A stretch of DNA of 64,000 nucleotides from Bacillota bacterium (lineage in GTDB: Bacteria; Bacillota; Clostridia; Acetivibrionales; JANLFN01). The stretch covers positions 62,001-126,000 of the forward strand of contig JAEWTV010000093.1 in the NCBI GenBank assembly GCA_023397675.1, written 5' to 3'. The notes under the pieces are model-generated. The model worked only from the letters and a program-made list of their open reading frames with translations. It searched no databases and had not been told where the DNA came from. Position 1 is the first letter of the stretch; each line of letters begins with the position of its first letter. The position numbers were made by a program, and so were the translations under genes. This document shows positions 26,058-35,152 of this stretch, piece after piece.

Positions 26058-27986
26058 ATGGAATATACTGATATACTTGAAGCTATTGAAAAACAAAAAG
26101 AAGCTGAGGGGCTTTCTGCAAAGCTTTTCAGATATTCAGGCCTGCTTCAGGCTATAGAATTCTTTTCACAAAAGCTTAATTTTGATCAGATTGAAGATGC
26201 CGCATTTGATTTTTCAAATGAGCTTCTAACACTTGAGAAATCGGCAATCTTTGTCCTGCGGGGAAATAAATTCGTTCTTAAAAAACTCAAGGGCCTAGAA
26301 AGAGCGGCTGAGTATATAGACAATACAAAAGAGCTAGAAAATATAGCCCTTTTCCACGGAACATTAATGTATGGTAATGATATTCTCCTTAAATACTTTA
26401 GTGCTGAAATAATAGATGCTTACAAGGTTACCATATCGGTTCCTCTTATTATAGAAAACTATCTTTATGGTTTTATTTTTATATCCTGCAAGACGCTTGG
26501 GGAAATGAAGGATGACGATTACATAATTCTCGAAGCACTTATGAAGCTTTTCAACAATGCCCTTGAGAACTACAAGCGTTATGAAGAACTTCAGAAAGCA
26601 AACAGAGAACTGGATGAAAAGATATTTAACCTGTTTGCTATTAACCAATCTACAAAAGCCCTTCTGAGCGAGCTTGATCTGGAAGCACTTTTTAGGCTTT
26701 CGGTGGACGTTTTTGCTGAATTGACACAGAGCTCAAGCACAGGATTTGTTTTATATGACGATAAAAGTGAAAAATTCAATCTGAAGGCATTCAAAGACAT
26801 TAACTTCAGAAAGATGCCTTATAACCTTGCCTTCACCAGAAATAAATCCGCGGTTGTTAATTCTTCAAGAGTCATAATTAATCTTTCAAATGAGAAAGAT
26901 GCGGAATATTTCAATAGCCTTTTTTGGGAAGGCCTTGATGGTCTTGGGCCCATTGCTCCAGAGTATCTTCTGATGCTTTTAAAGCAGGGAGAGCTGATGG
27001 GATTTGTATCTCTCGGAAAAACAGTAACCTGTGCAGGCTATAAAAGCAGCATACTTGAACTTGTTGAAAGCCTTGCGTCCTCAACCTATCTAGCCATAAC
27101 CAATGCAATGTATTTTGACCAGGTTAAAAAGCAAAAACAGGTAATACAGCATAAGCTTGAAAAACTGATATCACTCAATAACCTGACACGAAACATAAAT
27201 AATTCCAGCAATCTTGAAACACTTCTTGATTTGACTTTAAAAACCCTGGACATTTCATTTGATGTCGACAAAGCATTAATAGCCTTGTATGACAGTGATT
27301 TAGAGACATACAAAATAAGCAACAGGCTTAACATTGAAACTAAAAAGAGAACAATAAAACCAACCCTCTCCTGGAAAAGAATTTTTGAGGGTGACAGCAT
27401 ATATGACTCATCAGAGAACTCGCTGACCAAATATTTTGATAAGCAGCTTCGCACCGACATCGGGGAATACCAGGGTGTATTGATTATCCCAATATACATG
27501 GATAAAATAGAAATTGAAATGCTTGGTGCCATAATTGTTCTTAAATATGGGAATACACCAATAGGCGATGAAGAAAGTCTTTTGACGCTTGAAACCATTG
27601 CAAGCCACATTGCACCTGTTTTAAGTAATCTTAAGGCTATGGAGAGCTTATCACAGCGCCTTATACCCAACTATGAGGCCAGCTTCAAAACAGATTTAAA
27701 AGGTGAAATCGAAGAAGCCCTTGAATATGATTTAGAACTGGCAGTAATACAATTTGTTAATAAACAAACAACCCTTTTTACCGATGATATTAAAATATCA
27801 ACTATTAGAAAAAGCTTTAAGAATGCTTATCCGTTCACTAACAACAGTACGTTCGTTATTTGGAGCGGTAGCGAAAAAGAGCTTTTGGCAAAGTTGAACA
27901 AGCTTTCGGTTAAGGACGTTGATATAAGAATATGGATGCTACGGCGCAACTTTAACAGCTATGCAGATTTTATAAACCTCTTCTAA
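26058..27986 (+). CDS. Multi-GAF-domain protein
   Basis: 642 residues, soluble. Three GAF-like modules are visible: about 30-170 (EKSAIFVLRGNKFVLKKLKG, VTISVPLIIENYLYGFIFIS), about 205-350 (SSSTGFVLYDDKSEKFNLKA, LLMLLKQGELMGFVSLG) and about 370-530 (VDKALIALYDSDLETYKISN, VLIIPIYMDK). Short coiled coils join them. There is no kinase, cyclase or DNA-binding output domain. The gene follows DUF342 by 20 nt with CAGGAG ahead of the ATG, so it probably acts as the sensor subunit of that operon (inference). Confidence 0.75.
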   Translation: MEYTDILEAIEKQKEAEGLSAKLFRYSGLLQAIEFFSQKLNFDQIEDAAFDFSNELLTLEKSAIFVLRGNKFVLKKLKGLERAAEYIDNTKELENIALFHGTLMYGNDILLKYFSAEIIDAYKVTISVPLIIENYLYGFIFISCKTLGEMKDDDYIILEALMKLFNNALENYKRYEELQKANRELDEKIFNLFAINQSTKALLSELDLEALFRLSVDVFAELTQSSSTGFVLYDDKSEKFNLKAFKDINFRKMPYNLAFTRNKSAVVNSSRVIINLSNEKDAEYFNSLFWEGLDGLGPIAPEYLLMLLKQGELMGFVSLGKTVTCAGYKSSILELVESLASSTYLAITNAMYFDQVKKQKQVIQHKLEKLISLNNLTRNINNSSNLETLLDLTLKTLDISFDVDKALIALYDSDLETYKISNRLNIETKKRTIKPTLSWKRIFEGDSIYDSSENSLTKYFDKQLRTDIGEYQGVLIIPIYMDKIEIEMLGAIIVLKYGNTPIGDEESLLTLETIASHIAPVLSNLKAMESLSQRLIPNYEASFKTDLKGEIEEALEYDLELAVIQFVNKQTTLFTDDIKISTIRKSFKNAYPFTNNSTFVIWSGSEKELLAKLNKLSVKDVDIRIWMLRRNFNSYADFINLF

Positions 27987-27998
27987 GGAGGCAGTAAT

Positions 27999-28388
27999 TT
28001 GGGAGTTTTATGCGGTGTCGATATTATAGAAATCGACAGGGTAAAAAAATCAATAGAAAACTTTAATGATTCTTTTATAAATAAAGTATATACCTCTAAT
28101 GAAATTGATTATTGCGAAGCCAGAAAAGCTGCAAGGTTTAACAGCTACGCAGCAAGATTTGCCGCGAAGGAAGCCGTGACCAAAGCCCTTGGGACAGGAA
28201 TAAGCGAAGGTGCTGCGTGGAAGGATATAGAAATACTTGTGAATGAAGCTGGAGCCCCATATGTAAAGCTTTCAGGCAAGTGCCTGGAGTTTTATAACCG
28301 TCTTGGAGCAGTAGACATATCAATAAGCCTTTCACATTGTAACACTACCGCAGTAGCTTTTGCGGTTATTCAGACAAATCAGGATTAA
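27999..28388 (+). CDS. acpS: Holo-[acyl-carrier-protein] synthase
   Basis: 129 residues, a normal AcpS length. Start is TTG with GGAGG upstream. Motifs GVDIIEIDRVKKSIE (Asp metal ligand) and RFAAKEAVTKALGTG plus SLSHCNTTAVAFAVI are diagnostic. It moves the 4'-phosphopantetheine of CoA to apo-ACP for fatty-acid synthesis. Here it sits between the GAF and the nuclease genes. Confidence 0.93.
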   Translation: MGVLCGVDIIEIDRVKKSIENFNDSFINKVYTSNEIDYCEARKAARFNSYAARFAAKEAVTKALGTGISEGAAWKDIEILVNEAGAPYVKLSGKCLEFYNRLGAVDISISLSHCNTTAVAFAVIQTNQD

Positions 28389-28413
28389 CCTACCACTTAT
28401 ATAGGAGTTGCAA

Positions 28414-29562
28414 ATGAAAGAGATAAGGTTTATACACTGTGCAGACATACATCTTGATGCACCTTTTACCTCTTTGGGCGGCGAAAAGGACAAATCCTCA
28501 GAGAGAAGACAGGACTTAAAAAATACTTTTCAAAAAATCATAGATACAGTCAAGGCTGAAAGGTCAGAACTGCTTTTAATAAGCGGTGACCTTTATGAGC
28601 ATTCATATACTGCAAAAGCGACAATAAGCTTTCTTAACAGCTGTTTCAGGAGTATCCCGGATACAAGAGTATTTATAGTTCCAGGAAACCACGATCCTTA
28701 TGTAACAAATTCCTTCTATAAAACATATGAGTGGAATAGCAATGTCATCATTTTATCCGAAGACAAGCCCTTCTACCGTGTTGATGAGTTAAACACCTGC
28801 ATTTACGGAATAGGCTTCAGCAGCTTTGCAAAAGGTAATCATTCAGAGCTTGCAGACCTTTCGCCTGCCAACAGTAACTGCATTAATATTCTCCTTGCAC
28901 ACGGAACAGTTGATATGAATATAGGTGATGGAATATATAACCCAATGTCAAGTGATCAGCTTTCTTCGCTGGGAATGGATTATATTGCACTGGGACATTT
29001 CCACAACAGGATTGACGATATAGGCGGGAAGGGTATGGTTTACAACCCAGGAAGCCCTGAACCGTTGGGTTTTGATGAAACCGGAGAGCATGGAATTTAC
29101 AAAGGATCCATTGTAAAACAGGATAACGGAGAAGTATCACTGTACGTCAACTTTATAAGACTCAATTCAAAATGCTATAATACAGCTGAAATCAAGGTGG
29201 ACGGCTGCGGCAGCAGCGAGGAAATAGCATCACGGATTTCAGAATATATAAACGGCAAGAACTTAAGTAAAACCCTTCTGAGCTTGACACTGAAGGGTTA
29301 CATAGAACACGGCTTCAGCATTGATACACAAGGTATACCTTTAAGTTTTAAAAATAAAGTTTATTATCTTAAACTCAAGGATGAAACCGGAATTAACTTT
29401 AACATAGAGCAGATATCAAAAGAGCCTGGGCTTAAAGGTCTTTACACCAGGAAGATGCTTAAACGTATAGATGACTGTGAAGATACAAAACAAAAAGGAA
29501 TTCTTCAAAAAGCATTATATTACGGGCTGGAAGCACTCGAAAACGGGAAGCTGGAGATTTGA
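28414..29562 (+). CDS. SbcD/Mre11-like metallophosphoesterase (YhaO type)
   Basis: 382 residues from ATG 28414, six bases after AGGAG; the TTG two codons earlier overlaps that signal. Calcineurin-like nuclease motifs: HCADIHLDAPF (DxH), LLISGDLYEH (GD), VPGNHDPY (GNHD), LLAHGTVD and ALGHFHNR (GHxH). C-terminal capping region about 270-382. Paired with the ATPase 4 nt downstream as Bacillus YhaO-YhaN, an SbcCD/Mre11-Rad50-like DNA end-processing couple. Confidence 0.88.
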   Translation: MKEIRFIHCADIHLDAPFTSLGGEKDKSSERRQDLKNTFQKIIDTVKAERSELLLISGDLYEHSYTAKATISFLNSCFRSIPDTRVFIVPGNHDPYVTNSFYKTYEWNSNVIILSEDKPFYRVDELNTCIYGIGFSSFAKGNHSELADLSPANSNCINILLAHGTVDMNIGDGIYNPMSSDQLSSLGMDYIALGHFHNRIDDIGGKGMVYNPGSPEPLGFDETGEHGIYKGSIVKQDNGEVSLYVNFIRLNSKCYNTAEIKVDGCGSSEEIASRISEYINGKNLSKTLLSLTLKGYIEHGFSIDTQGIPLSFKNKVYYLKLKDETGINFNIEQISKEPGLKGLYTRKMLKRIDDCEDTKQKGILQKALYYGLEALENGKLEI

Positions 29563-29566
29563 TTAA

Positions 29567-32206
29567 ATGAGAATAGAAAGACTGGATATAAAAGGCTTTG
29601 GAAAATTTAACAACCTTAAGCTGGAATTTAAAGAAGGCTTTAATGTTGTTTACGGGAAAAATGAATCGGGTAAAACTACTCTTCAGTGGTTTATAAAAGG
29701 AATGCTTTATGGACTTAAAGGAGGACGTTCTGGCAAGGACGGTTCCCTCCCACCTTCCAAGCATTTTAAACCGTGGAACTCAAAGGACTATGGCGGAATT
29801 CTTGAGTACCGGTTGGAAAATGGTGATGCCTTCAGGGTGGGACGAAACTTTGGAAACAACAGTGTTAACATATATGATTCGCTATTCAATGACCTTACGG
29901 CACAGTTTGAAGCAAGCCGCGAACGTGGCGCCCTATTTGCAGAAAAGCAGCTTGGGATCAATGAAACATGCTTTGAAAAAACAGTTTTTATACGACAGAT
30001 GGAAACACGCATTGATGAGGATGGAAGCAAGGAACTTCTTAACAGGCTTACAAATGTAATGGAATCAGGTTTTGAGGATATATCCTACAGAAGAGCAGAA
30101 GAAGCTCTTAAGGAAGCCTTAAAAACTGAGATTGGAACTGGGAAAACCACTACCCGCCCGTTAGACAAGATAAATTCAAGGCTTGAAGAGCTGCTCGCAT
30201 TAAAAAGTGAGATTAACCAAAAGCGTCACAGCCTTTTTGAAACTGAACAAGAGCTGAATAATAAGAAGGAAACTCGAAAAGAACTCGAAAGCAAGAAAGT
30301 CCTACTTAGTAAGGTTAAGGAATATCTTTTGCTGAAAAAACAACTTACGCAGCTATATAAAAAGAAGGCAACGCTTGAAGAAGCAATTAAAAGGCTGAAT
30401 CATGCTGCACAGGATAAAGCAGAGATAGAAGCAGATATATCACGTATAAGCTCAGATAAGCAAAAGCTTATTGGTTATTCAGGCTTTGGAAATGAAGAAG
30501 CCGATAGTATAACAATCGACTATAGCTCCTTGAAACAGCTCGGGAATGAAAACCAAAGCATTCTTGTTCAGATACGGCAAAAAGAGGATGAACTAAGTTC
30601 CCTCAAGTCCTCTGTAATGCACCTTGCTGTCTTTGAAATACCGGACAGTTATACCGAAACGGTTAAACTGGCTACAGAGCTCGAAAGTCTTGAATCGGAT
30701 AAAAACAGAAATGATTATGAAAACGTTAATGATACTATAAAAGGCCTTGCAAGTGCAAAGAAGAAAAACGGATTTGGCGCTCTTATTTTTGGTCTGGCAT
30801 CAGCAGGAGCACTTGCGGCCGGACTTTTAGCAGGCAAAGGTAGCCTTATCTGGTACATAGCCTGTGCGGTTTTATTAGCTTGCACTGTTGTCTTTTCAGT
30901 ATTGTTCCTTAAAAAATCAAAAGCTTTAAAGGAAACCGAAGGCCAAAAGAAAATATCCTTCATCTACTCAAGGGATATATCCGGGCAGATAGAAACTAAA
31001 AGGCAAAACCTCAAGGAAAGGCTTGAAGCCGTTGGTGCAAAAAACTTGGATCAATATCTTCAGCTTAAATCAAGCTACGATAAAAGCATTTTTGAAATAA
31101 GACTTCTGGAAAGCAAGCTGGAAGACCTTAAGAAAACTATTGAAGGAAACAATAGCAAAATAGGCTTACTCAAAATAAACATAATGAAAAAGCTTGAGTC
31201 TGCAGGAATGGTTATTTCCAGTGAATCCATCAACGACGAAGCCATCAGCGACTTTAAAAACAATATAAGGAAATATAAAGAACTGGAGCCTTCAATGGGT
31301 TATGCCCAAAAGAAGCTGTCTGCCATCTCTGCTGAAGCAGATAACACCAGGGCAGTCCTGAAACCATACGGTATAGACTTTGATGAATGCAGTCAGCTTG
31401 AAGAGCTTTTAAGCAGCTTTGCTCCCGAAATTGAATCAATGCAGCAAAAGGATTCGGAGCTTCTCAGTATACTTGAAGCAGATATTGGGATTGCAGCTTT
31501 ATCAGAAGCTGCCGTCAGTTCAATAAAATCAGATATATCAGAGGAAAGTTCCTCTTCCTCACTACAATCCGTCCTGGAAGAATTGGAAGAGGCAAATGCC
31601 GGTATAAATAGCCTGTCCCTTGAAATACGTGGACTTGAAACCCTTGTAAACAGCAGTGAGGCAGATACCGATACTCTTCAAGGAATTGATGAAGAATTAA
31701 GTGAACTGGAAACAAAAAAGGAACAGTTGACAGATATAAGCTCTTCAATAAAGGCAGCCCTTGAAGTCTTGAGTGAAGCAAGCAGCGAAATACAAAAGGA
31801 TTTTGTTCCTGTATTAAACAACAAAATGAGCAAAATAATAGACAGAATTTCGATGGGAAGATACCTCGATTTGCGTGCAAACGCACAACTTACACTTAAC
31901 GTAATATCACCCGAAACGGGCGACGTAGTCCCCGCTTCCCTTCTGAGCAGCGGAACAACCGATCAGATGTATCTGGCCTTAAGGCTTGCAATGGCAGATT
32001 TTATAACCTCGGGCAATGAACAGCTTCCTCTTTTACTGGACGAAATTTTTTCACAATTTGATGATATAAGAACCGAACAGACACTTGAGCTTCTGGAGGA
32101 GCTGGCAGAAGGTACGCAGGTTATACTGTTCACCTGCAAGCAGCGTGAATTGGAGGCTGCAAAACAGCAGTTCAAGGATAAACTGAATACAATTATTTTA
32201 CCATAG
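29567..32206 (+). CDS. SbcC/Rad50-like ATPase with internal membrane helices (YhaN type)
   Basis: 879 residues. N-terminal Walker A in VVYGKNESGKTTLQWF, long coiled coils (about 180-390 and 450-760), and C-terminal ABC signature LLSSGTTDQMYLALRLA with Walker B QLPLLLDEIFSQFDD. Between coiled coils, about residues 400-447, two hydrophobic helices (ALIFGLASAGALAAGLLAG, LIWYIACAVLLACTVVFSVLF) are predicted to be in the membrane, as known for YhaN-type proteins. It would work with the nuclease upstream. Confidence 0.87.
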   Translation: MRIERLDIKGFGKFNNLKLEFKEGFNVVYGKNESGKTTLQWFIKGMLYGLKGGRSGKDGSLPPSKHFKPWNSKDYGGILEYRLENGDAFRVGRNFGNNSVNIYDSLFNDLTAQFEASRERGALFAEKQLGINETCFEKTVFIRQMETRIDEDGSKELLNRLTNVMESGFEDISYRRAEEALKEALKTEIGTGKTTTRPLDKINSRLEELLALKSEINQKRHSLFETEQELNNKKETRKELESKKVLLSKVKEYLLLKKQLTQLYKKKATLEEAIKRLNHAAQDKAEIEADISRISSDKQKLIGYSGFGNEEADSITIDYSSLKQLGNENQSILVQIRQKEDELSSLKSSVMHLAVFEIPDSYTETVKLATELESLESDKNRNDYENVNDTIKGLASAKKKNGFGALIFGLASAGALAAGLLAGKGSLIWYIACAVLLACTVVFSVLFLKKSKALKETEGQKKISFIYSRDISGQIETKRQNLKERLEAVGAKNLDQYLQLKSSYDKSIFEIRLLESKLEDLKKTIEGNNSKIGLLKINIMKKLESAGMVISSESINDEAISDFKNNIRKYKELEPSMGYAQKKLSAISAEADNTRAVLKPYGIDFDECSQLEELLSSFAPEIESMQQKDSELLSILEADIGIAALSEAAVSSIKSDISEESSSSSLQSVLEELEEANAGINSLSLEIRGLETLVNSSEADTDTLQGIDEELSELETKKEQLTDISSSIKAALEVLSEASSEIQKDFVPVLNNKMSKIIDRISMGRYLDLRANAQLTLNVISPETGDVVPASLLSSGTTDQMYLALRLAMADFITSGNEQLPLLLDEIFSQFDDIRTEQTLELLEELAEGTQVILFTCKQRELEAAKQQFKDKLNTIILP

Positions 32207-32251
32207 TAAATATAAGCTATATTAGCAAGACCTAAATAAGGGGTTTTTATA

Positions 32252-33187
32252 ATGAAGAGAAGGTTATTGTCCTTTAGTATTTTTTTATTAGTAATTAATA
32301 TTATACTGAGCGGGTGTGGATCTGGTACATCAAAAAGCACAGCAGAATCTGCATCTGTAACAGTAAAGCCTTCCGAAATGCCCAAGGATATGGCTGTTGT
32401 AACAGACACCACCCTGGATGTTTATAAAGAGCCTTCAACAACCTCGGAAAGAGTAACACAGGCTTTATACAATCAAGGCTTAAAAGTGCTTTCAATAAAG
32501 GACAACTGGTCAAATGTCAGGGCTGTCGATGGCTATACAGGCTGGGTTAAAACAAAAAGTATCAACTTTGACTGCTCCAGCATAAATACTTCCTTATATA
32601 AATATCGCATCATAGTTACAACTAAAGTAAAAACCATTTCAACAGAATTTAAGGGAAGCTACACTGCTGCTACCGCAGTAATGGGTGCCGAACTGTACTC
32701 CAACAATGTAAAGGACGGATGGTACGAAGTCTATCTTCCAGAGGGAAAAAAGGGCTGGGTAGATCAAAGCGGCTGCATATGCATATCTGCAAATGAAACA
32801 ATCCCAAAAACAACCCCAATAGATTTTATTATGACAGCAAACAAGTTCGCAGGCTCTACTTACTTGTGGGGAGGCCTTAGTACATATGGAATAGACTGCT
32901 CCGGTCTGACATATATAAGTGCGAAAATTAACGGTGTTGAGCTCCCAAGGGATACTCAGCAGCAGGTTAAGTCAGGTATCTCAGTAAAGGATACTAAGGA
33001 AATGAAACCTGGGGATCTTGTTTTTTTCTGTTCCAATGATAACCGGAAGAACATCAACCACGTAGGAATTTACCTTGGAAATAACCGCTATATCAATGCG
33101 AGCGCATCAAGAGGCTCTGTAACAATTAATTCTACCGATGATATTTTCTTTACCACAAATCTTGTAGGCATAAGGCGGATATTTTAA
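32252..33187 (+). CDS. NlpC/P60 peptidase lipoprotein with SH3 domains
   Basis: 311 residues. Signal peptide with lipobox ILSGC (Cys about 19). Two SH3b-type domains (about 48-105 and 110-170, ending WVDQSGCI). C-terminal NlpC/P60 domain (about 185-311): catalytic GIDCSGLTY, and INHVGIYLGNNRYINAS with the His. Likely a gamma-D-glutamyl-diamino-acid endopeptidase at the cell surface. AAGGGG precedes the ATG. Its stop overlaps the stop of the convergent next gene by 3-4 nt, with no terminator between them. Confidence 0.88.
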   Translation: MKRRLLSFSIFLLVINIILSGCGSGTSKSTAESASVTVKPSEMPKDMAVVTDTTLDVYKEPSTTSERVTQALYNQGLKVLSIKDNWSNVRAVDGYTGWVKTKSINFDCSSINTSLYKYRIIVTTKVKTISTEFKGSYTAATAVMGAELYSNNVKDGWYEVYLPEGKKGWVDQSGCICISANETIPKTTPIDFIMTANKFAGSTYLWGGLSTYGIDCSGLTYISAKINGVELPRDTQQQVKSGISVKDTKEMKPGDLVFFCSNDNRKNINHVGIYLGNNRYINASASRGSVTINSTDDIFFTTNLVGIRRIF

Positions 33188-34407
33188 AGCCACATCAAAA
33201 GCCTCTTTTTAAGGTTATAGAATATTCCTGCTTTAACTTTAACACCGGCATTATATCTTAAAATGTCTTCATTACAGTTATCAAAAGCATTATTAATTTT
33301 AGCAAGCTCCGCCAGAAGAAACGCTGTTTTATGCCTTGTATCAGTTTTTGCAAGGTTTTGAGACATTTCTTTTATGCGCTTTATCTTATGTGGATTGTCT
33401 ATAGTCTGCTCGATTACCTCGTCCAAAGATGTATTTCTTAAAACCCTTACCGCAGCACCATTCCGCAGCAGAAAATCTGCATTACCCTCTTCCGCTCCGG
33501 GTATGGGGGAAATTATGAAAATTGGTATCCCCTTGACCAGCGCTTCAGAAACCGTAAGTCCTCCGGGCTTTGTCAGAAGAAAATCTGAAACATCCATCAG
33601 TTCAGGTACAATATCGGTAAAACCGAAAATCTTTACTTTCTTATTTGAAGCTACTGAACAGCTGCTGATTTTTTTCATAAGTCCTTTGTTTTCACCGGTC
33701 ACAACTATTATTTGTATATCCCTGCTGCATTTAAGGAGTGAATCAAAGGCTTTGTCAATTTCCCCGAAACCCAGGCTTCCTCCCATTACAAGTGCAGTCA
33801 ACTTATCTTCGTCAAGTCCAAGTCTGACCTGTACCTCTTTCTTATCACGCTTTTCGAGAAATTTTTGCTGAACAGGTATACCATATGCATGAATCCTGCT
33901 TTCAGGTATTCCCCACTTAACCATATCCTCCTTAAGCTTTTCATGGGCCACAATATAAGCGTCTACCATTTCATGTAGCCAAAAGGAGTGGAACGCAAAA
34001 TCGGTAACCACAGCCATTACAGGAATATTGAAGTCTGTCTTTTTTTTAAGCTCTGAAAGCATTTGAAGAGAAAATGGGTGCGTTGTTACAATTACAGATG
34101 GTTTGAAATCATTTATAAGTTTTAAAAGCCTACGCGAAAGTAGGTTGTTAAATCTCTTATTCAAGCCATAGAAGTTCTTACCCATTTCGGACATCTTATA
34201 AAGCCTGCGGTATACAGAAGGCGTTTTTTTTATGGTATTCAGATAACTCCCTATAATTATTTTATCAGCTATCGGACTTGTATATTTAAGCGCATCAACT
34301 ATAAGTGTTCTGGAGCCGGGATAATACTCATCTATTATTTCCTTTACAGCCTCTGCAGCCTTCTGATGACCTCCACCGGTAGAAACCGTTAAAAAAAGCA
34401 CATCCAT
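33184..34407 (-). CDS. Processive diacylglycerol glycosyltransferase (MGDG synthase/UgtP type)
   Basis: 407 residues of GT-B fold. N-terminal FLTVSTGGGHQKAAEAVKE (MGDG-synthase type), VTTHPFSLQMLSEL, then C-terminal donor-site motifs VMGGSLGFGEIDK, FTDIVPELMDVSDFLLTKPGGLTVSEAL and IIISPIPGAEEGNA (the sequence reads IFIISPIPGAEEGN). The family sits at the inner membrane and adds glucose or galactose to diacylglycerol. It lies alone on the minus strand, divergent from sleB. Confidence 0.88.
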   Translation of the reverse strand: MDVLFLTVSTGGGHQKAAEAVKEIIDEYYPGSRTLIVDALKYTSPIADKIIIGSYLNTIKKTPSVYRRLYKMSEMGKNFYGLNKRFNNLLSRRLLKLINDFKPSVIVTTHPFSLQMLSELKKKTDFNIPVMAVVTDFAFHSFWLHEMVDAYIVAHEKLKEDMVKWGIPESRIHAYGIPVQQKFLEKRDKKEVQVRLGLDEDKLTALVMGGSLGFGEIDKAFDSLLKCSRDIQIIVVTGENKGLMKKISSCSVASNKKVKIFGFTDIVPELMDVSDFLLTKPGGLTVSEALVKGIPIFIISPIPGAEEGNADFLLRNGAAVRVLRNTSLDEVIEQTIDNPHKIKRIKEMSQNLAKTDTRHKTAFLLAELAKINNAFDNCNEDILRYNAGVKVKAGIFYNLKKRLLMWL

Positions 34408-34644
34408 TATTCATTCTCCCACATATGTTTAATCAATTTTTTACAGCAACAAATACTTATCGATTTAGGCATTAATTTTTTTACAAAGCTTATTTTGCTC
34501 AAAATATTCACGCTTAATGTATTGCATATATTTTATAGCGTATATTTTTTGTATTAAATCAAAAAATATTATTTGAAAGTCTATATATGGCAGTCAAGTG
34601 ACTTTAATAATCACCTGGCAGCACTTTGAAAAGGAGGAATAAAC

Positions 34645-35127
34645 ATTTTAAAAAAATTTAAGCAAATAATTGTACTTACAATAGTTTTTACTTTTGTTAT
34701 GGCAGCTCTTTCTCAAAGTAGTATTATGAGTATTGTCGGCAATGGAAATGTTTATGCAGAAACTTCTGGAGTAGGTGATGAGCAATTACTTGCCAGGGCA
34801 ATAAACGGTGAAGCCCGCGGCGAACCCTACATTGGCCAGGTAGCTGTAGGAGCGGTTATTATAAACAGGAGCAGGGATGCATCCTTTCCAAAAACTATAG
34901 CCGGGGTAATATACCAACCGGGAGCTTTTACAGCAGTTTCCGACGGACAGATTAATGTCCCTTTGGATCCCAGTTCCACCGTGGTAAAAGCAGCCAGAGA
35001 TGCACTTAACGGCTACGATCCCACTGACGGGTGCCTTTACTACTGGAACCCGGCTACTGCAACCAGCAAGTGGATTTGGAGTAAAACCATTGTAAAGAAA
35101 ATAGGAGCTCATTATTTCGGAAAATAA
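34645..35127 (+). CDS. sleB: Spore cortex-lytic enzyme SleB (ATT start)
   Basis: 160 residues if translated from ATT 34645. Translation of 34645-34698 gives a textbook signal peptide start (ILKKFKQIIVLTIVFTFV) in frame with the rest, and AAGGAGG lies 7 nt upstream. No ATG, GTG or TTG occurs there and a TGA closes the frame at 34627. The ATG at 34699 has no Shine-Dalgarno and would cut the signal peptide in half. The mature part is the hydrolase_2 (SleB/CwlJ) domain: LLARAINGEARGEPYIGQVA with the catalytic Glu, and DGCLYYWNP, IGAHYFGK. It is co-transcribed with ypeB and degrades cortex during germination. The usual N-terminal peptidoglycan-binding domain is absent. Confidence 0.85.
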   Translation: MLKKFKQIIVLTIVFTFVMAALSQSSIMSIVGNGNVYAETSGVGDEQLLARAINGEARGEPYIGQVAVGAVIINRSRDASFPKTIAGVIYQPGAFTAVSDGQINVPLDPSSTVVKAARDALNGYDPTDGCLYYWNPATATSKWIWSKTIVKKIGAHYFGK

Positions 35128-35152
35128 ATAACATATTTATGGAGGTGGCCCC

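Noticed and set aside
34699..34701. ATG 34699 as the sleB start
   Set aside because: No Shine-Dalgarno precedes it and it would remove the basic and most of the hydrophobic part of the signal peptide.
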